The notes under the pieces are model-generated. The model ran no database searches and was not told the origin of the DNA. It worked only from the letters and a program-made list of their open reading frames with translations. The position numbers were made by a program, and so were the translations under genes. From the NCBI GenBank assembly GCA_017380995.1, contig JAFOCY010000215.1:1-9819 (forward strand): a stretch of DNA of 9,819 nt. The letters are read 5' to 3'. This document shows positions 5,721-9,819 of the stretch, one piece after another (positions within the stretch are counted from its first letter, which is position 1; each line of letters opens with the position of its first letter). The DNA is from Oscillibacter sp. Its GTDB lineage: Bacteria; Bacillota; Clostridia; Oscillospirales; Oscillospiraceae.

Positions 5721-5749
5721 ATGATACCACCCACGAAATCCCTGTACAA
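5721..5749 (-). promoter_or_regulatory. Predicted sigma-A promoter of gluQRS
   Basis: On the minus strand TTGTAC (5744-5749) and TATCAT (5721-5726) are 17 nt apart, with an extended -10 TGG. The -35 box overlaps that of the divergent operon promoter at TGTACA (5743-5748). Confidence 0.6.
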
Positions 5750-5771
5750 GGAAAATCTTCCGTGGTATAAT
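5743..5771 (+). promoter_or_regulatory. Predicted sigma-A promoter of the zinc-ribbon/transporter operon
   Basis: A perfect TATAAT (5766-5771) with an extended -10 TGG directly before it; 17 nt upstream lies TGTACA (5743-5748), a 4/6 match to the -35 consensus. The start codon of the first gene is 36 nt downstream. Confidence 0.65.
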
Positions 5772-5806
5772 ATCCTGAATATCTTTTGAAACAACGAGGT
5801 GTATTT

Positions 5807-6415
5807 ATGAGCAAGGATATGCGCACCTTTGGGTATCTTTGTCCCAAGTGCGGCAAGATGGTGATGGGTACCCGCTCCGTCTTTGCCCTGGCAGCCGCCG
5901 ACGCGGAGATCGCCTGCGAGTGCGGCGAGAGCGTCCTCCACACCCGGTATGACGGGCAGCACTATATCGTCACCGTCCCCTGCGGCATCTGCGGCGAGAC
6001 CCACACCGCCACCTGCCCCCCCGAGCGGGTTCTGGAAGGGGCCACCGCCCTTGGCTGCGCCGACACCAAGCAGTTTTGCTGCTACATCGGCGACGAGGGC
6101 GTGGTGGAAAAGAACCTGCGGGAGCTGTCCATCCTGGTCCAGAAGGAGCAGCAGCAAAAGGACAGTGAGGAGCAGGAGGCCTTTTTGGATAACGTCATCA
6201 TGTACGAGGTCCTCTCCGAGCTCAAGGACATCGCCGCCCGGCCCGACGGCATTTCCTGTGCCTGCGGCTGCAAGGATTACGGCATGACCATCCGCCGCTC
6301 CGCGGTGGACCTGGAGTGCAAGGGCTGCGGGGCAAAGCTGCGCATCAACGCCGCCACGGACCGGGACCTGGACGACCTTTGCTGCCATATGAAGCTGGTG
6401 ATCCCGGGAACATGA
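5807..6415 (+). CDS. Uncharacterised Cys-rich double zinc-ribbon protein
   Basis: A 202-residue soluble protein with 17 cysteines and no signal peptide or membrane segment. The N-terminal part has C12-x2-C15, C37-x-C39, C59-x2-C62 and further cysteines at 70, 84, 91 and 92. A charged, Glu/Gln/Lys-rich helical segment (about 100-145, including VQKEQQQKDSEEQE) may be a coiled coil. The C-terminal part has C151-x-C153-x-C155 and C171-x2-C174, ending with Cys192/193. This looks like zinc ribbons at each end of a helical linker. I recognise the general type from clostridial genomes but know no function. I chose the ATG at 5807 (GAGGTG 5 nt upstream) over an in-frame TTG at 5786. Its stop overlaps the start of the antiporter gene (ATGA), which indicates translational coupling. 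Plausible roles (all inference) are metal sensing or buffering, or nucleic-acid binding. Confidence 0.8.
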   Translation: MSKDMRTFGYLCPKCGKMVMGTRSVFALAAADAEIACECGESVLHTRYDGQHYIVTVPCGICGETHTATCPPERVLEGATALGCADTKQFCCYIGDEGVVEKNLRELSILVQKEQQQKDSEEQEAFLDNVIMYEVLSELKDIAARPDGISCACGCKDYGMTIRRSAVDLECKGCGAKLRINAATDRDLDDLCCHMKLVIPGT

Positions 6416-7734
6416 TGCTGCTTTCGTTTATTCTGTTTTTAGGAGCGGTCCTCTTTTGCGTCCTGGGAGACTATAACCTCCTCTGGGCGCTGTGGCTGGG
6501 CATCGCCCTCTTTACCGCCATCGCCCTTCGCCGAGGCCACAGCGGTAAAGAGATCTGCGCCATGGCCTGGAAAAAGGGCAAGACCGCCCTCATTGTGATC
6601 CCGGTGCTGCTCATCATCGGCACGGTGACGGGCCTTTGGCGCTCCTCGGGCACCATTGCCTGCTTCCTCTATTACGGCCTCAAGAGCATCACACCGCAGT
6701 GGTTCGTCCTCATGGCCTTTTTGCTCTCCGCCGCCCTGTCCTTCGCCCTGGGCACCGCCTTTGGCGTTGCCTCCACCGCAGGCGTGGTCCTCATCACCAT
6801 CGCCCGCACCGGCGGCGTGGACCTGGCGGTTACGGCGGGCGCCGTGGTCTCCGGCGCCTTTTTCGGGGACCGCTGCTCCCCCATGTCTTCCTGCGCGGCG
6901 CTGGTGGCCGCCTGCACGGAGTCGGAGCTTTACCCGAATATCAAAGAAATGCTCCGCACCGCTGCCCTTCCCACGGCCCTCACCGTTCTTTTTTACGCCC
7001 TGCTCTCCCGGTCCCACCCCATCACCTCCGTGGACCCGGAGGTCCTCTCCGCCCTCTCCGGCGGCTTTGACCTGCAGCCTTTAGTTCTGCTGCCCGCGGC
7101 GCTGATGCTCCTGCTGCCCCTTTTTAAGGTCCCCATCAAGATCGCCATGGCGGTGAGCGCCGCATTGGCCCTGGTGCTGAGCGTCACTGTCCAGGGCGAA
7201 AGCGTGCTCTCTTCCCTGGGTTACGCCGTTTTGGGCTACCGGCCCACCGGAGCCCTTGCCGGCATCCTCTCCGGCGGCGGCATCGTCTCCATGGTGAAGG
7301 CCTGCTGCATCGTCATGTCCACCAGCCTCCTCGCCGGCATTTTAGAGGGCATTCAGGCCTTCTCCGGTCTGGACGGGGTGCTGGAGCGGCTCTCCGAGCG
7401 GGTGGGCCTCTTCCCCACCTACATTCTGGTCAGTCTCCTCACCGCCATGTGCTTTTGCAACCAGAGCGTGGTCATCGTCATGGGCGCCCAGCTCATGGGC
7501 CCCCTCTACGAAAAGGCAAAGGCCGCCCCCATCACCCACGCCATGGACCTTGCCAACTCCGGTGTGGTGCTGGCGGGCATGGTGCCCTGGTCCATCGCCG
7601 TGGCCATTCCCCTGGCCATGATGGAGGTAGGAAGCAGCGCCATTTTCTACGCCGCCCTTCTCTATCTCCTGCCCCTTTCCTATCTTTTCACCCGGCGGTT
7701 CTTCCTTCCGGGCCAAAATTCCCCCAAAAACTGA
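6412..7734 (+). CDS. NhaC-superfamily membrane antiporter-like protein
   Basis: A 440-residue integral membrane protein with about 10-12 hydrophobic segments. It matches the NhaC/MleN (PF03553) pattern: IIGTVTGLWRSSGTIACFLYYGL (split around residues 68-90), GTAFGVASTAGV (114-125), AGAVVSGAFFGDRCSPMSS (142-160), and in the second half CNQSVVIVMG (349-358) and ANSGVVLAGMVPW (381-393). Classic NhaC proteins have SPLSDTTN and LEDSGT at the last two sites; here they are SPMSSCAA and LANSGV, so acidic residues expected in cation handling are missing and the substrate may not be Na+. The start at 6412 overlaps the previous stop by 4 nt with only a weak ribosome site, fitting coupled translation; 6415 is an alternative. 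It is followed 8 nt later by a CDF transporter, suggesting joint ion or metal homeostasis. Confidence 0.82.
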   Translation: MMLLSFILFLGAVLFCVLGDYNLLWALWLGIALFTAIALRRGHSGKEICAMAWKKGKTALIVIPVLLIIGTVTGLWRSSGTIACFLYYGLKSITPQWFVLMAFLLSAALSFALGTAFGVASTAGVVLITIARTGGVDLAVTAGAVVSGAFFGDRCSPMSSCAALVAACTESELYPNIKEMLRTAALPTALTVLFYALLSRSHPITSVDPEVLSALSGGFDLQPLVLLPAALMLLLPLFKVPIKIAMAVSAALALVLSVTVQGESVLSSLGYAVLGYRPTGALAGILSGGGIVSMVKACCIVMSTSLLAGILEGIQAFSGLDGVLERLSERVGLFPTYILVSLLTAMCFCNQSVVIVMGAQLMGPLYEKAKAAPITHAMDLANSGVVLAGMVPWSIAVAIPLAMMEVGSSAIFYAALLYLLPLSYLFTRRFFLPGQNSPKN

Positions 7735-7742
7735 GGTAACCT

Positions 7743-8897
7743 ATGATCTCCCTTCTCGCCAAATTCTTCTCCCTGGACGATGCGCCCGACCCCCGCAGCG
7801 CCTACGGCACTCTCTGCGGTGCGGTGGGCATCGCTCTGAACCTGGTGCTTTTCGCCTTCAAGTTCCTGGCGGGCCTGCTCTCGGGGTCCATCGCCATCAC
7901 GGCGGACGCCATGAACAACCTCTCCGACGCCGGCTCCTCCCTGGTGACCCTCCTGGGCTTCCGCCTGGCGGGCCAGAAGCCGGACCCCCACCACCCCTTC
8001 GGCCACGGGCGGATCGAATATCTTTCCGGCCTTGCCGTCGCCATGTTCATTTTGTTCATGGGCTTTGAGCTGGGAAAGTCCTCCCTCGGCAAGATCCTCC
8101 ACCCCTCGGCGGTTGTCTCCAGCCCTCTGGTGGTGCTGATTTTGTGCGTGTCCATCGCTGTGAAGCTCTATATGTGGTACTATAACCGCGCTATTGGAAA
8201 ACGGCTGAACTCCGCCGCCATGGAAGCCACCGCCGCCGACTCCTTCAATGACTCCCTCGCTACCGCCGCCGTCCTCTTTGCGACTCTGGTGGGCCACTTT
8301 ACCGGTCTTATGATCGACGGCTGGTGCGGCGCTCTGGTGGCGGTATTCATCCTCTGGTCCGGCGTAAACGCCGCCCGGGACACCATCGACCCCCTGCTGG
8401 GCACGCCCCCTACCCAGGAATTTGTGGATGGGGTTGAACAGCTGGTCATGTCCTACCCGGATATCCTGGGCATCCACGACCTCATCGTCCACGACTACGG
8501 CCCCGGCCGCTGCATGGTCTCCCTCCACGCGGAGGTGGACGCCGGCGGAGATGTGCTGGTCCTCCACGACGAGATCGACAACATCGAGCGCCACCTCCAG
8601 ACGGAGCTGCACTGCCAGGCCGTCATCCACATGGACCCGGTGGTGACGGACGATAAGGAGGTCTTTGCGGCAAAGCAGGCCGTCACGGCCCTGGTGCGGA
8701 ACATCGCCCCGGAGATCTCCCTTCACGATTTCCGCATGGTCACCGGCCCCACCCACACCAACGTGATCTTCGACGTGGTGGTGCCCTTCGGCTTCCCCCT
8801 CTCCGACGAGGCCCTCACCGCCCAGATCCAGTCCCAGGTCCGCGCCCTGGACGGCAACTACTTCGCCGTGGTCACCGTGGATAAAAGTTATGTATAA
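7743..8897 (+). CDS. Cation diffusion facilitator, Mn-type, with duplicated C-terminal domain
   Basis: A 384-residue CDF transporter, longer than the usual roughly 300. These proteins export divalent metals in exchange for protons. Six membrane segments span about 22-218. The metal site is Asn58-x3-Asp62 in TM2 (ADAMNNLSD) and Asp166-x3-Asp170 in TM5 (AADSFND). This N-D/D-D set is typical of the Mn2+ subgroup, unlike the His-containing Zn2+ type. The loop DPHHPFGHGR (81-90) is the conserved cytoplasmic motif. The cytoplasmic part holds a standard dimerisation domain (about 228-300, with HDLIVHDYGPG) and then a second, similar unit (about 312-381, with HDFRMVTGPTHTN). The ATG at 7743 follows TGAGGT, which overlaps the previous stop codon. 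It is the last gene of a three-gene operon and ends at a strong terminator. Confidence 0.92.
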   Translation: MISLLAKFFSLDDAPDPRSAYGTLCGAVGIALNLVLFAFKFLAGLLSGSIAITADAMNNLSDAGSSLVTLLGFRLAGQKPDPHHPFGHGRIEYLSGLAVAMFILFMGFELGKSSLGKILHPSAVVSSPLVVLILCVSIAVKLYMWYYNRAIGKRLNSAAMEATAADSFNDSLATAAVLFATLVGHFTGLMIDGWCGALVAVFILWSGVNAARDTIDPLLGTPPTQEFVDGVEQLVMSYPDILGIHDLIVHDYGPGRCMVSLHAEVDAGGDVLVLHDEIDNIERHLQTELHCQAVIHMDPVVTDDKEVFAAKQAVTALVRNIAPEISLHDFRMVTGPTHTNVIFDVVVPFGFPLSDEALTAQIQSQVRALDGNYFAVVTVDKSYV

Positions 8898-8898
8898 G

Positions 8899-8927
8899 AA
8901 AAAGGACGCCGAAAGGCGTCCTTTTTT
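8899..8927. terminator. Bidirectional terminator between the CDF gene and spoVAEb
   Basis: AAAAAGGACGCC (8899-8910) pairs with GGCGTCCTTTTT (8915-8926) around a GAAA tetraloop, with T6 on the plus strand and A5 serving the minus strand. It starts directly after the CDF stop codon, and its T-tract touches the spoVAEb stop (8927-8929). It shares 19 identical nt with the pfkA/gluQRS terminator. Confidence 0.9.
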
Positions 8928-9283
8928 CATCGCTTCTCCCCGGGCTTGAAGAGCAGGGCCATCACCACGCCGAACACCACCGCCGCCGTGATGCCGCCGG
9001 AGGCGGCGGTAAGTCCTCCGGTGAGGACCCCCAGCCAGCCCTTTTCCCCCACTGCCTTTTTTACGCCCTTGGCCAGGTTATGGCCAAAGCCCGTCAGGGG
9101 GACGGTGGCCCCGGCCCCGCCCCACTCCACCAGCGGCTCGTAAAGGCCGATGGCGCTGAGGAGGACCCCCGCCACCACGTAGCCCGTGAGGATGCGGGCC
9201 GGGGTGAGCTTCGTCTTGTCGATGAGGATCTGTCCGATGGCGCACAGCACCCCTCCGCAGAGGAAGGCATTCAAATACTCCAT
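8927..9283 (-). CDS. spoVAE: Stage V sporulation protein AEb (SpoVAEb)
   Basis: A 118-residue hydrophobic protein of the SpoVA complex in the spore inner membrane, which moves Ca2+-dipicolinic acid into the developing forespore and out at germination. The start MEYLNAFLCGGVLCAIGQIL with LIDKTKLTPARILTGYVVAGV is highly typical, as is the central EWGGAGATVPLTGFG (53-67), followed by GGLTAASGGITAAVVFGVV (89-107) and a short basic tail. About three membrane segments are visible (2-21, 31-50, 84-112). I chose the ATG at 9283 with AGAGGT upstream; the open frame extends further only because it overlaps spoVAD. One nucleotide separates it from the spoVAD stop, as in other spoVA operons. Expression is expected in the forespore under sigma-G, from a promoter outside the window. 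Confidence 0.95.
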   Translation of the reverse strand: MEYLNAFLCGGVLCAIGQILIDKTKLTPARILTGYVVAGVLLSAIGLYEPLVEWGGAGATVPLTGFGHNLAKGVKKAVGEKGWLGVLTGGLTAASGGITAAVVFGVVMALLFKPGEKR

Positions 9284-9284
9284 A

Positions 9285-9819
9285 TCAACCTCTTTCCGCG
9301 CTGATGCACAGCGCATGGCAAATACCCGGGATGCTCTCCCCCTGAAAGCTGGAGGTGGGAGAGAGCAAAGCCCCCGTGGGGGCGAAAAGGATGCGCTTCC
9401 ACTTTCCATTGCGAAGGCCGGGCAGAAGATACCCGTTCAATACCCCTGCGCTGCAGCCGCAGCCGCTGGCCCCCGCGTGCATATCCTGGCCCTCCAGGTC
9501 ATAGAGAAGAAGGCCGCAGTCCTGGTAGTTCTCCCCCATCTCCACCCCGCTTTTTTGGAACAGGTCCGCCACGATCTCCCGCCCCAGCTTCCCCAGGTCC
9601 CCGGTGAGCACCAGGTCGTAGTCCTTGGGGGACGTACCCGTATCCCGGAAAAAGGCCGAGAGGGTGTCAAAGGCGGCGGGGGCCATGGCGGCGCCCATGT
9701 TGTTGGCGTCAGTGATGCCCTGGTCCACGATCTTCCCGCAGCAAACGTGGGTGATATAGGGCCCCTCCCCCCGGCTTTCCAGGATGGTGCAGCCGGAGGC
9801 GGTGGCAGTCCACTGAGCC
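9285..9819 (-). CDS. spoVAD: Stage V sporulation protein AD (SpoVAD), C-terminal part
   Basis: The last 177 complete codons of SpoVAD; the start lies beyond the right edge. SpoVAD has a thiolase-like fold and binds dipicolinic acid as part of the SpoVA channel. The visible sequence starts AQWTATASGCTILESRGEG and continues PYITHVCCGKIVDQGITDAN with NMGAAMAPAA, then LVLTGDLGKLG, DCGLLLYD, QDMHAGASGCGCSAGVLNGY, RILFAPTGALLSP and QGESIPGICHALCIS, all landmarks of the family. The reading frame is open to the window edge; the codon at 9726-9728 is an internal GTG, not a start. It is followed by spoVAEb with one nucleotide between, so the two are one operon. Confidence 0.95.
   Translation of the reverse strand, partial: AQWTATASGCTILESRGEGPYITHVCCGKIVDQGITDANNMGAAMAPAAFDTLSAFFRDTGTSPKDYDLVLTGDLGKLGREIVADLFQKSGVEMGENYQDCGLLLYDLEGQDMHAGASGCGCSAGVLNGYLLPGLRNGKWKRILFAPTGALLSPTSSFQGESIPGICHALCISAERG

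Noticed and set aside
4672..5724. A 350-codon plus-strand open frame opposite gluQRS
   Set aside because: It crosses the pfkA end and a strong terminator, has no ribosome site, and GluQRS on the other strand is unmistakable.
5444..6388. A 314-codon minus-strand open frame spanning the divergent promoter region
   Set aside because: It covers two divergent real genes and their promoters, and its composition is that of an antisense frame.
7680..8930. A 416-codon open frame on the minus strand opposite the CDF gene
   Set aside because: It has no ribosome site, and its His/Gly/Val-rich composition is typical of the antisense of a GC-rich gene. The plus-strand CDF gene explains the region fully.

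Overview
The window looks like a chromosomal segment of an endospore-forming, GC-rich Firmicute, most plausibly an Oscillospiraceae-type gut clostridium. The taxonomic hint rests on strong AGGAGG-type ribosome sites, sigma-A promoters with AT-rich intergenic islands, a spoVA sporulation operon, YmdB, and protein families I associate with that group. The exact genus is inference.

Layout from left to right. (1) A minus-strand pair: the start of a YbaK/EbsC-like aminoacyl-tRNA deacylase (cut by the window edge) downstream of the phosphodiesterase ymdB. (2) A divergently transcribed LysR regulator with a palindrome over its promoter. (3) A compact cassette of about 450 bp (roughly 1931-2383): an AT-richer DUF559 (Vsr-like) endonuclease gene between symmetric, palindrome-rich ends. 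The cassette directly follows what looks like a broken copy of the LysR gene's terminator. (4) A second LysR gene on the minus strand, divergent from the phosphofructokinase gene pfkA. The 364-base region between them holds a strong pfkA promoter and a hairpin at the predicted mRNA 5' end. (5) gluQRS on the minus strand, convergent with pfkA across a shared bidirectional terminator. (6) A tight three-gene plus-strand operon: an uncharacterised Cys-rich zinc-ribbon protein, an NhaC-superfamily antiporter-like protein with altered acidic motifs, and a Mn-type cation diffusion facilitator with a duplicated C-terminal domain. (7) A bidirectional terminator, then the 3' end of a minus-strand spoVA operon: spoVAD (partial) followed by spoVAEb.

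How the parts fit together. Most genes are housekeeping (glycolysis, tRNA modification and editing, RNA-related phosphodiesterase, sporulation). The three-gene operon reads as an ion or metal homeostasis unit in which a metal-binding cytoplasmic protein is translationally coupled to one transporter and cotranscribed with a second. The most unusual element is the DUF559 cassette. Its left end supplies the gene's ribosome-binding site, and its right end encodes the last residues and stop codon. The two ends share an identical 18-nt inverted repeat and the same hairpin arrangement, although their inner hairpins differ in sequence. This makes gene and repeats look like a single transposable or homing-like unit.
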